Assembly (NCBI GenBank): GCA_029641185.1
Contig: JAPWGK010000018.1
Coordinates: forward strand, 372,001-436,000
DNA from: Pseudofabraea citricarpa
Taxonomy: Eukaryota > Ascomycota > Leotiomycetes > Helotiales > Dermateaceae
Reading direction: 5' to 3'
Length of the DNA: 64,000 nt
The notes under the pieces were generated by a model. That model searched no databases and was not told the origin of the DNA. It was given only the letters and a program-made list of their open reading frames with translations. This document shows, in pieces, positions 10,311-20,897 of this stretch (position 1 is its first letter; each line of letters starts with the position of its first letter). A program made the translations under genes and the position numbers.

Positions 10311-12203
10311 TCAGTCGCTCTTCTTAGCTTTCGATCCAGCCGTAGCTCGACCACGGATCAAACCTTCGAGGTCTTCTCTCCCACTCCCAACAGTGTTTGA
10401 TCTGCTACTTCCAGGGCTGACCTCGAACCCACGACCGTCATCACTGCCTGCTCCGTCGAGTAGCTCTATCAGATCACCGCTATCGATGACCCCCGGTGTC
10501 CCGCTCAGTCGTGGAGTCCCAGGTGCTTTAGTCGCAATTCTACGGAAGAACCCTTCAACGGCCGCAGCTGCATTTTCTAAACCCAAGCCGCTGGGGGTAG
10601 TAGCTCCACTTGCTGTATTCCCAAACGGCGTTTCTGCGATATTGGAGAGCTCATCGCCGCCGAATCCAAATTGAGCTTGCTCAGAACCTAGTATCGAGGT
10701 TGATGGTAGGGAATCAATAGCAAGGCCAGGGATATGTTTCTTTGCGAATGCGTTAAAACTGTCTTGTGCTGGACCAGGCATTCTAACATTCTTTCCACTC
10801 AACGTCCCCACACCTCCAGGGCCTCGCATCCAGCCTAGACGTTCTGCTGCTTCGCTAGTACTCTCACGTCGCGGACGACCAGGCCTAGTCGGAAGACTCG
10901 GGGGCGGAAAATAGCTGCCACTTAAAGGTCGAGGACCAAGGAGACTGGTCCGGCGTTGAGGTGTACTTGCTGCACTGCCATTTCGCTCACTTGAAGATCT
11001 GGGGATATCGAGAGAGCCACGAGGTGTGGAGACTGTGGAGATTGTGGTCTGGCTCTTTCTTCGTCGTGGGGGAAAATAACCTAATGTTCTGCGGGGCATG
11101 CGACCAATCTCGATTGGCTTCGACGATGGCGACGCGTCGAGAAGAACCCAACGAACATGAACCCACGGCGCATCTTCATCGTTTTCGAGACGTTCTGCAG
11201 ACCTCTCTTTACCCCTTTCAAACGTTGGCCATGTCCCTCCATTGGTGTCAGGTGCCTCTTCGGTAGCGGGAGTGGGTGCAAGTAGATCTACCCCTTGACT
11301 TTCATTCGAAGGAGCTTCACAAGGCCGTCCTTTGATCGCGCAAGCATCGACTGGTAGGTAGACAACTTTGCGAACCTGTATCGCATCGTTCGCCCATAAT
11401 CCGTTCGCCTTCTTAAACACAGCTGGCTGACAGTTGTACTTTAATACCACCCCTGCAAGTGTATCCGTTTTTGATACGTGGTGAATGTAAACCAACGCAT
11501 CTTCGACGACTTCTTCTGTCCTTGTATCTTCTATCGATGTCCTTCGTTTGTACCTCCCGTTGATATCAAGCCCTCCATTGACCATCCCTTCATGGCTCTC
11601 CAGAACCCCCTGTGTCTTCCTCCTGCGCAACTCGGCTTCTCTCTCCGCGGTGCTCCCTTCCCCAATCCCGCTCTCCTTCTTCATCAAGCCAGCTGGTCCC
11701 CATGCCGTTGGTGGTGGTTGCGCTCTATTCGTACTCGCCTTTCGACGATGCTTATTGACCCCATTGCCAATTCCTTGACTCGTGTTTCCACCCTCTACTT
11801 CGCCACCAAGAACAGAATTTGCATAACCTTGCAGTGTTGTCCAACTACTCGACCAACCGCTCTGCAAGAGACCTCCAAACCCAGCAGGACTCGTCCCTCG
11901 ACTCGCAGCTCTCGATGTTCCGGGAGCCACTAAACCACCGACCGGCAATCTGCCATTCTCTCTTGTTGCTGTAGGAGTCCGACTTGGGTGCCGGCTAGGT
12001 ATCGGACTCACTCCCCTACTCGTACTTGGGGTGCTGGTACCACTGGTACTGACCAGCTCTTGCTCGGGTGCAGCAGATAGCAATCTCTTGTTCCTTGGCC
12101 TCAGCGTCGTCGTTGCACCAGCCGCTGGCGAACCACTTCTTGAACTACCTCCTCCATCACTGTAAAACCGCGAGTTGCTGCTGATATTGTCGCGGTGATT
12201 CAT
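10311..12203 (-). CDS. LysM-domain protein, probably intracellular
   Basis: This is a single-exon gene of 630 aa. It starts at ATG 12203 (MNHRDNISSN...); the open frame continues 20 codons upstream without an ATG. A single LysM module lies at about residues 238-286: Y-I-H-H-V-S-K-T-D-T-L-A-G-V through K-A-N-G-L-W-A-N-D and V-Y-L-P-V-D. This is the carbohydrate-binding fold, with the usual 'heavy step' from K-x-N-x-L/W to Y-L-P. The rest is Ser/Pro/Arg-rich and probably disordered. There is no signal peptide or membrane segment, so it is unlike secreted LysM effectors; it resembles the widespread cytosolic fungal LysM proteins of unknown function. It lies beside the RIP block but its base use is ordinary. 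The LysM call is firm; the role is unknown. Confidence 0.82.
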   Translation of the reverse strand: MNHRDNISSNSRFYSDGGGSSRSGSPAAGATTTLRPRNKRLLSAAPEQELVSTSGTSTPSTSRGVSPIPSRHPSRTPTATRENGRLPVGGLVAPGTSRAASRGTSPAGFGGLLQSGWSSSWTTLQGYANSVLGGEVEGGNTSQGIGNGVNKHRRKASTNRAQPPPTAWGPAGLMKKESGIGEGSTAEREAELRRRKTQGVLESHEGMVNGGLDINGRYKRRTSIEDTRTEEVVEDALVYIHHVSKTDTLAGVVLKYNCQPAVFKKANGLWANDAIQVRKVVYLPVDACAIKGRPCEAPSNESQGVDLLAPTPATEEAPDTNGGTWPTFERGKERSAERLENDEDAPWVHVRWVLLDASPSSKPIEIGRMPRRTLGYFPPRRRKSQTTISTVSTPRGSLDIPRSSSERNGSAASTPQRRTSLLGPRPLSGSYFPPPSLPTRPGRPRRESTSEAAERLGWMRGPGGVGTLSGKNVRMPGPAQDSFNAFAKKHIPGLAIDSLPSTSILGSEQAQFGFGGDELSNIAETPFGNTASGATTPSGLGLENAAAAVEGFFRRIATKAPGTPRLSGTPGVIDSGDLIELLDGAGSDDGRGFEVSPGSSRSNTVGSGREDLEGLIRGRATAGSKAKKSD

Positions 12204-12818
12204 GGCTGATGGTCTGGGTATAGCTAGTCGAAGCTGCTGGAAGCGCGGCCTGTCCGCTCTCAAGGCAGGAATGCATGAGATGGACAGGGGAAATGGAGTT
12301 TGTAACCTAAGGCGATCGTGAAGGCAATAGCATTTCGAATTGGCCCAATCAGGTATTCGTTTTATCGTCTCTCTTCAGTCGTCGAGTGTTGATAGTAGTT
12401 TATTGATACATGTGCTCGGATTGATTGATTAGAGTCTTAGGCTAGCTGTTATGTGGTCAATCGGCACCGTTTCTGGTCGCCCTAGCAGTAGCGCTTCCCC
12501 TCGGCCCGCAACCACGCATGGCGATATGATCTACATGGGGTGCTCCAGTCTACTTTGGTGGTATTCTGGTCCACACCCAGGTTGAACCATGCTACGAACA
12601 ATATTCTGGGGATTTGACAGAACGAGAACATGCTTTAGAGAAAAGATTCTTATTTTGATTGCCATGCATCAGTACCTATACCGTTGCTGCACCTAAATTC
12701 CGCTGTATAATGCAACCACTTCATTCTATCCCTAATGCCCCTAAATATAATTGCATACACAGGCTAAATGACAGGCAATGTGGGTAATGATATTTGATAG
12801 ATCCAAAGGAACGAGTTT
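12204..12818. other. intergenic, 5' region of LysM gene and 3' region of FarA-type gene
   Basis: No open frame of interest. It contains the presumed promoter of the minus-strand LysM gene and the 3' UTR of the FarA-type gene. One CCTCGG hexamer (12499-12504), the core reported for FarA/FarB binding, is present; a single six-base match is weak evidence. Confidence 0.5.
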
Positions 12819-15800
12819 CTAAACAAGAGGACCATCCCCGTTCAAACCACTAAGATCCCCGTTGATTCCGAAGAACTGAAACCTAAGTGTTGTTAGTGCA
12901 GGTAGTTACAGAAGGAGGAAGAGCAACTTACCAGTCTTCCACATTTAAGGTAGCGGGTACAGCTTGCCCTGAAGTATTGCTCCAAGTATCACTTGGACTG
13001 TGCCCCTCAGGCAGGCCCTGATCAAATCCACCTTGCCACATGCTTGGCTGACCCTGGAATCCTGCCATGCCTGGTTGTAGCATGTTTCCTTGAATGGGAC
13101 TACCACTCATACCAGGTTGTGGACCACGCATGCGTTGTGGTAGTTGTGCAGCTTGTGCTTGGGTGGGAATTTGCTGAGCCAGATTTATCTGGGGCATAAG
13201 ATTAGGGTCAACATTCTGGTGTTGTTGAGGCTGAGGTGGTGAGAATTGTGGCACAGACATGCTCGTGGAGCCTTCTGGGAACAGCTGATCAGGCTGGAAG
13301 TTTTCCCAAATCGACTGCGATAGATTTGGGGAATTTCGAGTGACCAGATATAAATCTGGAGGTGTAGCAGGTACTGAGAAGGATGGGTTGAAGGGCGTGG
13401 GAGGTCGAGTGTGGGGCCGGGAATTGGAGCCTCCCATAAAAGTATCCTGATTGTGTCGTGAATTGGGGGAGGTGATAGGAGGCGCTGCCATGGGTGCAAC
13501 AGTATGCCCCAAGTCTCTGGAAGGTGTGACACTTGGTGTTTGCGGCCGCGATCGCTCGTATGACTCTTGGGGTGCAGGGCCTTGGTTTACATTGAAATCA
13601 AGTGCCATATCATCGTATTTTCGCTTCCCCGATTCGTCTCTCTTTATGGGCGGAGGTGGCTGGTTGGCCTTGTGGAGAGCATTTAAACTGTCAGTCATCT
13701 TTTTATGTCTTTTCCCTGCTGCCTTTTGTAACCTCTCCTCTAAGACTTTGTTGCCCAAAATCGACTCAAAAAGTGTATACACCATCTTAGCGACGAGCCA
13801 GACTCTGGAAACATCCTTGAGAGCGTTCATGCAAATCCGCATTCTTTCCTGCGTAGCCTGGACAATCGAAGGCACAGAAGAACGCATCTGGTATACGTGC
13901 ATAATGAGGGCAGAGAATAAGCTGTAGACTATGAATGCTGGACAGTAACGAAGTTCATCATGAGCTTGTAAGTTCTCAATAATGGACGTGATCATAGCCG
14001 CAGCCTGAAAGGCGATGTTCCTTGAAGGATACGCTGAGTCCTCTGGGTATGTCCGCCCATTACCGGCAGATGTTGCCGGTGGCATATGAGCTCGATGAAG
14101 AAGACACAGTGTGGTGTAGTAGTTTGAATGAAGTAGTCCAGACCAGAAATGATGTCTGCTTGATTCCCAGTATACTTCCTTTGGACAGTTCTGAAGCCAA
14201 TCTGCCAGTGCCATATCACTGTGGGTAAGATCAATGGCATTTTGTCGTCGAGCTTTAGAAGCCACAGAATACTGCTGGGAAAGTACTAGGCCCATGATCT
14301 CGCAAAGTTTGACATACTGCAGAAAGAATTGGACATGGAGATGATGAGGGGGGTACTCATTAGGCTCTCCTTCCTCATCTTCTATGAAGTCATCCTCACT
14401 GATCATTTCGACATCGGAATCGTCTGTGTTGATATGTACCGGTCGGCCTAGGGCCACAGCAACTGAACGGTCACGGGTGAAGAGAGTCCACCAAATGCGC
14501 TTCCAGAGTCTTTTGTCGGCCTTGCTGAGCTGCGAACCTTCGACGCTTCTGTGCATACCAGACCCCTGTGCCACAATCGTGGCCACTCTACTCCAGTAGA
14601 AAACGTTCTTGGTCACATCCTCAGGGCCTTCCCAGTACCAGCCCATCAGGAGAAGGGCTTGAACAATGGTCACGCGGTCGTCCTCATAGTTTGCATCGTA
14701 GAGAGCTTTGGCTCTCTTGTAGAATGTCAACGCCGCTGGAGTAGTGGAGCCAGTCGCATCCATCAGCTGAGGATTCGTACAGACTCTCGACCCGGCCAGT
14801 AAGACGGCTTGTAGTAGCAATAGCGAAGGAGGATTCTTAGCATCACGGTATTGCCGCATGAAGCGACTCCGGTTGATCACTGGCAAGATTGGAGCAACCC
14901 ATCTGAAGTATGCCTCTACGAGCTCATCGCAAAGCGACCGTGGTGGCAATAGAAATGCTCCTCGTTGATGTAAAATATCGATTTCCACATTATCCAATTC
15001 GGTCAATCGCGCTCTCGAGCCTCGGACATTCTCTGGTAATGGATAATGCACAACATCCGCAGAGCCATGCCTATCGTGAACCAGCAACGTTAAGTTAGAA
15101 GATTCGCCAAGGTAAGCTACCCTTCCAGCCTCTTTGATGGGAGCTCTTGTGAACTTGGGTTTCATGAACTGAACATAAGTCCCATCGTCGTGTTGTTGTT
15201 TCAGAGTCTGCGATTCGGTCAGACTGGTAGAAGGTGTTCCATCAACACTGTTGTATACGCTGGTACTTCGGGGTCCGTTGTACTGGCCAGGGGAATCGAT
15301 GCTCGGTGAAGCATCAGTCGGCTCTCCTCGATCACTAGCATTGTCAGCGGGGTGGGTGGCAGATGGCAGGCAGGCAGTTTCTACCTATCAGAATCCTTTG
15401 CTTTCCCGCTGGTTGTCTTCTTTCGCTTTGGGGTGGGGATCTTGCATTCTATAGAAAAGGCCACACAGTTGGTGCATGGTACACCCAAACTGGCGGCATC
15501 ACATCGCACCTATGGCGAAGTCAACACGGATTATTCGAAGCGGGGGAGACGATTCTCTGGATCGGGAAGTCAATATGCGAATGCTTAAATGATTACCTTT
15601 CGGGCGTGGCACGTCTATTGGAAGTGGGTTTCCTGATCAGCAATTGTCCCGTTTTCAAATCAGCCTCGGATGCCGAGGCACATTGAGAATATACATACCT
15701 CACAAGCTCTGCTCGCCCTCTGCCTGCAATCCTACGCGTCAGAACCGAGCCTCTCCCAATATTACACGAATTCCATACCTTCGAAATCTGCGCGCACAGC

Positions 15801-15952
15801 GGTCAGTACGGGGGGGGGGGTCGTCAACCAACACGGATGTGCTCTTACGATGGATGTCCTGGAGTCTGGCTGCTCGGCGCAGCATTTGAGCCTGGAGGGC
15901 CGTTCGGTGGCCTGGGATACGGCTGCGGCTCGACGGAAGCCATAGATTCCAT
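12819..15952 (-). CDS. farA: FarA/FarB/CTF1-type Zn2Cys6 transcription factor
   Basis: Seven exons read as one 915-aa protein: 15849-15952, 15779-15787, 15699-15723, 15597-15614, 15385-15509, 12932-15334 and 12819-12882. The Zn2Cys6 cluster has Cys at 45, 48, 55, 64, 67 and 74 (RACETCHARKVRCDAA, then PCTNCVAF, IEC), followed by a basic run PKRKK. A fungal-specific transcription factor domain lies around residues 230-470. The C-terminal third is rich in Gln, Pro and Ser, and the last exon adds FQFFGINGDLSGLNG. FarA/FarB and cutinase factor CTF1 activate fatty-acid beta-oxidation, glyoxylate and cutinase genes. The family call is strong; FarA versus FarB/CTF1-beta is not settled. The cluster is split over exons of 9, 25 and 18 nt, so a simple ORF search misses the DNA-binding domain. 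Confidence 0.88.
15664..15678. promoter_or_regulatory. palindromic CCTCGG/CCGAGG pair in intron 3 of the FarA-type gene
   Basis: CCTCGG (15664-15669) and its inverse CCGAGG (15673-15678) are separated by three bases inside intron 3 (15615-15698). CCTCGG is the hexamer reported as the FarA/FarB recognition core, and binuclear cluster proteins often bind inverted half-sites as dimers. An autoregulatory role is inference from sequence only. Confidence 0.35.
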
Positions 15953-17078
15953 ATCTCCCTAATCGAACTCGTGTGCGGACTCGAGGCGCCGATACATGCG
16001 CGTGCTGGCGGGCTCGAGGTGTAGAATATCTGGTGGTGTGCTCTTTGTCGTGTCTCGAGTTTGTAGGGTTCTCAAGGCTGTGCTGTGCCCGCTGAAAGAT
16101 CGCCAGGGCCTAGCCGAGATGGGAGATTCTGGGGAACAGGCGCAGGCGCAGGCGTAGGCATACGTATAATAAATACAGCGATGTCGTCGACCAGAAGCCA
16201 GCAGGTTGTTTCTCAGGAGGTGGAGGTGCGGATATCCTTCCATCCAGTGCCATCGACCGCAGAGGAAATGCGGCATGCGCAGAGCGGCGAAGAAGCTTTA
16301 TATCACACATCTCGTCGCCGCTCAGCTTGGAAGTGTGGTTGATGCGATGCGATAGGCTGCTCATCATGTGTCCGTCATCCCTCCCGGTGGGAGATTCCGG
16401 GGCAGAACGGTGCCCTGGATTTCTCACAGGAATTCAAAGCCGTGTAATTGGCCCCGTCGGACTGTCGAAGAGGTCAACCATGCCGTGGTGTTGTAGATCA
16501 GCGGGAACTCTTTTTCGAGGTTCGAGGCGCCCGAAAGCCATGTTCTAGATAATCAGCATCGAGTGACCCAGACACTGCTCTAGCACTTGGTGGGTGTATC
16601 ATTCACACCGTGCTATTAGAGAACCCTGCTTGGCCTTGCTGTACCGTACAGCAATGTACAGCAAAGTATGTATGTGCTGCGACCGTACAGTCCCCAGATG
16701 TGCCATTTGGCCAGGAGAGAAAAGCTTGTGATGGAGCGGAGAGACTCCGGATCTCACGCAGTATGCGGGGAAAATGTGCATACCCCAGCCCAACAGCACA
16801 TCACATTTCCCAAACTGTCGAGAGGATCACTTTGAGGGGTAGACGTCTTCCTACATGTTCCGCGCTTCATTTAGCCAGCCTTGGAGAAGACCCTGCATCT
16901 TGACCTTATGCTTGCTCCAGAGTTGTTACTGATGCCAGAGTGGAGCGTGTCAAGGCTGAGAAACACAACGATGCCGAGGTCCATCTCCAGACAGCCTTGT
17001 TGCCTCCCGTACAGCCTTATGTGTGATTCAGTGTCTTAGATACAATTCGTAAATCGGAGTATACATTTGTCCTAATGA
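15953..17078. other. long intergenic, promoter side of the FarA-type gene
   Basis: No convincing gene; the short open frames show no family resemblance. It lies upstream of the FarA-type start and downstream of mcd4. It contains one CCGAGG (16974-16979) and a run of GTAC/CTGTAC words at 16638-16690. An alternative last exon of mcd4 could lie at 17017-17034. Confidence 0.5.
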
Positions 17079-20000
17079 CTATGTACTTACCTTCCCATTC
17101 GAGATTGGCTCTTCCGTGCATTTACTTGGATGATCCAGACTCTCGCTCACAAGTCCACCTAATTCCTTCTCTTTTTGAAGCTGCGCCGAATTATCCTCCA
17201 CTTCCACGCCAGCAATAAACGCTTCACTGACACCCTCTAGACTGGCAACGAAGATGCACAACATGCTTGCTATGCAGAAGTGACTGATGGTGGACCCAAT
17301 TTCGAGCCACGATCCTTCATCTCGTACCACCCAGAAGAAATGCAGAGTCAAGAAATCGCTTAGTGCCATGACAAGCATGAACAAGGCTGACGGAGCAACT
17401 CCTAACCTTTTGTTGAGGATTCCAAGGTTTGCAGAAATTAAAGCAAACGGAATCATCAGCTTGAGCACGAGTAATGCACCCTGAGAGAACGGGTCAAAGA
17501 TCGGGATGAGACGATAAACACTGTCCAAACTGAAAGATGATATCGACGCAATATTTCCAATGCTGAAGAAAGCTGACTGTAGCAGTGTCAAGAAGAAAAG
17601 GGAGATTCGAGCGTCTGCTAGAACCAATGATCGAAACGGGGGGGAAGATAATGCTGCTGGAATGACAGCATTTCCGTTCGTTTCAGCAGCGTGCTTTGGT
17701 TTCGTGAAAATATAAATATGGTGTTCCAGTCGGACCCAGGTGATTAGTGTTAAGCTGAAGGCAAAATAAAAGAGACCCTCGTATGAAATGGTGAGGATGA
17801 CAAATATGGGCGAAAACGTGAGGAAAATAACCATCAGCCGATGTAGGTAATGGTTATTTGGCTGTAAGCGGTGCAGGAATGGCATGACGAGGGAGACGAC
17901 TAAAGCTTGAGTCAGTAAAAGTATTCTAAATCATAATTTCGCAATTTGCTCACCCAAGACAAGCCATCCAACAATCTGGTTGCCTCGTGGAAGACCCTGC
18001 TTTGCCTGCAATGACAGAACACTTGATCTTGTCACAAACATAGCCAAAATGATGAGACCAATCTGTATCAATGTTAGTTATTTCAAAATGGTAGCTTGAT
18101 TGGGGGGCATGCTCACCTGAACACCAATCAATGAACGCGAAAGGGAATTATCTGCTGGAGCTGTTGAGTCTCCATGCAATTTTGACTTTGCGAGCAAGGA
18201 TTTCTCGAAAACCAGGTAAAGTACCCCAACAGTCACCATCACAAATCCACCGGACATGCTGCATAAATTGTTAGTACGAGCAAAATAAATGAGGTTCGAA
18301 GTACTCACATGTAAGTAACATCTTCCGTTTTAAGAACCTCAAGTAAAGTAAATGCGCTCATTGTTACACAGGCAAAAAGCCATGTACCTGAAAGTACCTT
18401 GTTCTCATTCAGGAATTTTGGCCCGTAAAAAGCCGGCCAGAATGCTGCAGCAATAAATAATACAGAGAACACCTCCCGGTGAGTATAACCAAGTGCCTGG
18501 GTATTGTTAGCAAGACCCGAAAGATGTTCTAGTAGATTTACTTACAAGAGATTCAATCAAGGCCAGGAAAATAGCTGATTGCAATGCGAGCGTGGCGAAT
18601 CCACCAGCAGACGTGATGTGGCCAAATAATGCAGCTTTGCCGGCCATCAAGGCCTTGCGTCGGGCAAAAACTTCCTCCCAGAACGCCACAGGGAAAATCG
18701 CGTACGCGTAGTACGTATAAGGTGATTTTGATACAACAAATGAAGAGTAAAGTATGACAAGGACAGAAGAGAAGAACACTGTTCCCACCAACGTTCTAGA
18801 AGTTTCAGTCTTGCCATGTAGGACATGGAGATCAATGACAGTAGTAAGCGCAAAAGCAATCCACCCTAGATACCCTAAAGTGACAAGAGCTCGTAGAAAT
18901 AGCCAATCATAAGTTTGAAGATAGCGCAAACCAGCGAGTCCAATCTGAACAAGAGCTGCGGTCTCACGAATCGCTTCCTCATGGTGACCATTGTCTATAA
19001 GACTTCTGATGCTAGCAACGCGGTTCTCGACAGAATTCTCCTGATCGCCGAGCGCCTTGAATGGTCGATACCGAAGTTCAGTAGACTTCTTCTGCTCTTC
19101 CTTGACTCTGTACATGTCTAGAATGCCTCTAGCATTTGCTAAGAAAGCCTCTGACTTCTCAGCGATATTTGCTGCTAAGAAAGAAAGTGGCAATTCGCCC
19201 ACAGAGTTCACAGGGAAATCAAGACCAGCAAGATACGCCATCAAAGCAGCTACATCTGCTTGTGCAACATCGTGCCTTTGAACTTGATTCAAATCCCAAT
19301 CGGAAGAATATTCATCATGGCCTGCTGCAACCCCTTCTGAGCTAATAAGTGGTTTAGCAACTCCTGAACCCCATGCGATGAGTGGCGTTCGCGTGTTGTC
19401 TGGATGACCATCGCCATGACTACCCCAATCACTCATTCCGTGATCAGCAGTGAACACAAATGCTGTCTTGCCATCATTATAGAACTCTTCAATAAGCTCT
19501 GAGATCTCTTTGACTCCCTCATCCACAAGCTTGATATTGCTCAGATATTCTTTTGAGTAAGGTCTATAAGCATGGCCGTTTGTGTCCAGTCCTAGCAGAT
19601 GAAGAAAGAATACGTTTTTATCCTGCCTCAGCGCGGCATCAAGCGTGGCATTAGTCTTAGCTTCTGCGAAGAGAGCCTTGACCCGGTCGAATACCCATAT
19701 ATCCAACTGTGTTGCATCCTGGGAAAAGTCCTCAAATTCATGGCCATAGGTGAACCCATCTACTCGGCCCGGCTCTGCACCCAGTTCAAACATTGGCAGA
19801 ATGTCTGGGCTGCCCCAACTCCAAGTATGCCTGCTTCTGTTGAACACACTGTCGAAGTTCACTGGATTGAGCTTCCAACCTGTTGTAACCGCTGAGACAT
19901 CCTCGTAAAGCCCAGCAATCAGCGCAACATGTCCAGGCCGAGACTCAGTCGGAACTCGTGTATGAGAAATACCGAAGGTCCCATGCTCCAGAACTCGCGA

Positions 20001-20342
20001 GCGTAGAAATGGCGCAAGATGTCGAGGCTCTAAATCGGCATCGGACTGAGGATATGGCTCTGGAAGAGACTGGAAAGCTTTGTCTGCTCGTAATCCATCA
20101 CCTAGATATCAAAAAATCATTTAGCACTGAAAATAGCTGCTAGGAATTTCTAGGTAAACCATACCAACAAAGAGTACTAGACGTTGCGCTGGAGCCGGTG
20201 TGTCCTCTGTCCTTTCAATCCCAAACTCTTGCATGCCCGACACAATAGGACTAACGAAGTATATGTCAAATATTGAATAGATATAGACTAAATGGAATGC
20301 CAGTGCAATGGCTAAGAAGCCAAAGCGATTGACTCGAGCCAT
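17079..20342 (-). CDS. mcd4: GPI ethanolamine phosphate transferase 1 (Mcd4)
   Basis: Six exons give 997 aa: 20165-20342, 18546-20101, 18309-18496, 18117-18258, 17954-18062 and 17079-17899. Mcd4 is an ER membrane enzyme that adds ethanolamine phosphate to the first mannose of the GPI precursor. The start [20 protein letters not shown] is the N-terminal anchor. It is followed by the alkaline-phosphatase-fold catalytic half with [18 protein letters not shown] and [16 protein letters not shown], whose Asp/His residues bind metal. The C-terminal half carries many membrane segments. The length is usual for the family. The final exon can stop at 17079, or, if a GTAAGT donor at 17090 is used, end in a short exon at 17017-17034; I prefer the former. 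The identity is firm, the last few residues are not. Confidence 0.92.
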
Positions 20343-20897
20343 AGCTATAAAATGGGTGTCTACGTTGTCCTCTTTACTGCCTGGCTGCTCGGCGCAACTC
20401 AAGAATATTATCGTCACACAAGCGGGGGTTGTTGGTCTATTATGATTCCATGAGAAGCTCTAAAGGAGTGGCGCGTCCAAAGTTAGGACAAATGCGTGGA
20501 TAAGTGTTGTAGAGAAGGTTAATTTGACTTGTATTTCACGGAGGTCGTGTCGGAGCAATTTAATTTTCGTCATGGAACCTGGATGGCATTTCGTTCTGCC
20601 GAATCTTCGCCTACCAAATAGGGGTTGCAATTAGGGGCTACAGGGGCTACAGGGGCTTCAATACCTCTAGTTGCGGCATCTCATAGTAAAGCAGTGTCAC
20701 TACAGTTCAGCATTAGCTAAGGCGTTTTTCAAAACATGTGTGCTGCCTCGATCTTATCTATTACAATTCAATTATAAAAATATCATAGCTGATTCAACAT
20801 TCGCTCATAAAAGGGTATCTTCTGCCTATAGCGACCTGCTATGCTCCTTGACGCCCAACCTCCATAAACATCACCTTAACCCCAGAAAACTATGTTT
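20343..20897. other. intergenic between mcd4 start and the Csm1 3' end
   Basis: Presumed mcd4 promoter plus the 3' UTR of the Csm1-like gene. It contains a small tandem of GGGGCTACA-type units (about 20633-20660) and otherwise nothing recognisable. Confidence 0.5.

Noticed and set aside
10311..12263. longer start of the LysM protein at 12263
   Set aside because: The codon there is TTG. The first in-frame ATG is at 12203.
12928..15165. FarA-type gene as a single 745-aa ORF
   Set aside because: That ORF lacks the zinc cluster and ends by reading into a splice donor. The seven-exon model restores both ends in frame.
15959..16427. two 105-codon minus-strand frames upstream of the FarA-type start
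   Set aside because: I looked for the zinc cluster here first. It is absent, and the true cluster is found in microexons at 15385-15723.
17017..17034. extra last exon of mcd4
   Set aside because: A GTAAGT donor and an AAG acceptor exist, but the branch point is weak and the read-through stop at 17079 is simpler. Kept only as an alternative.
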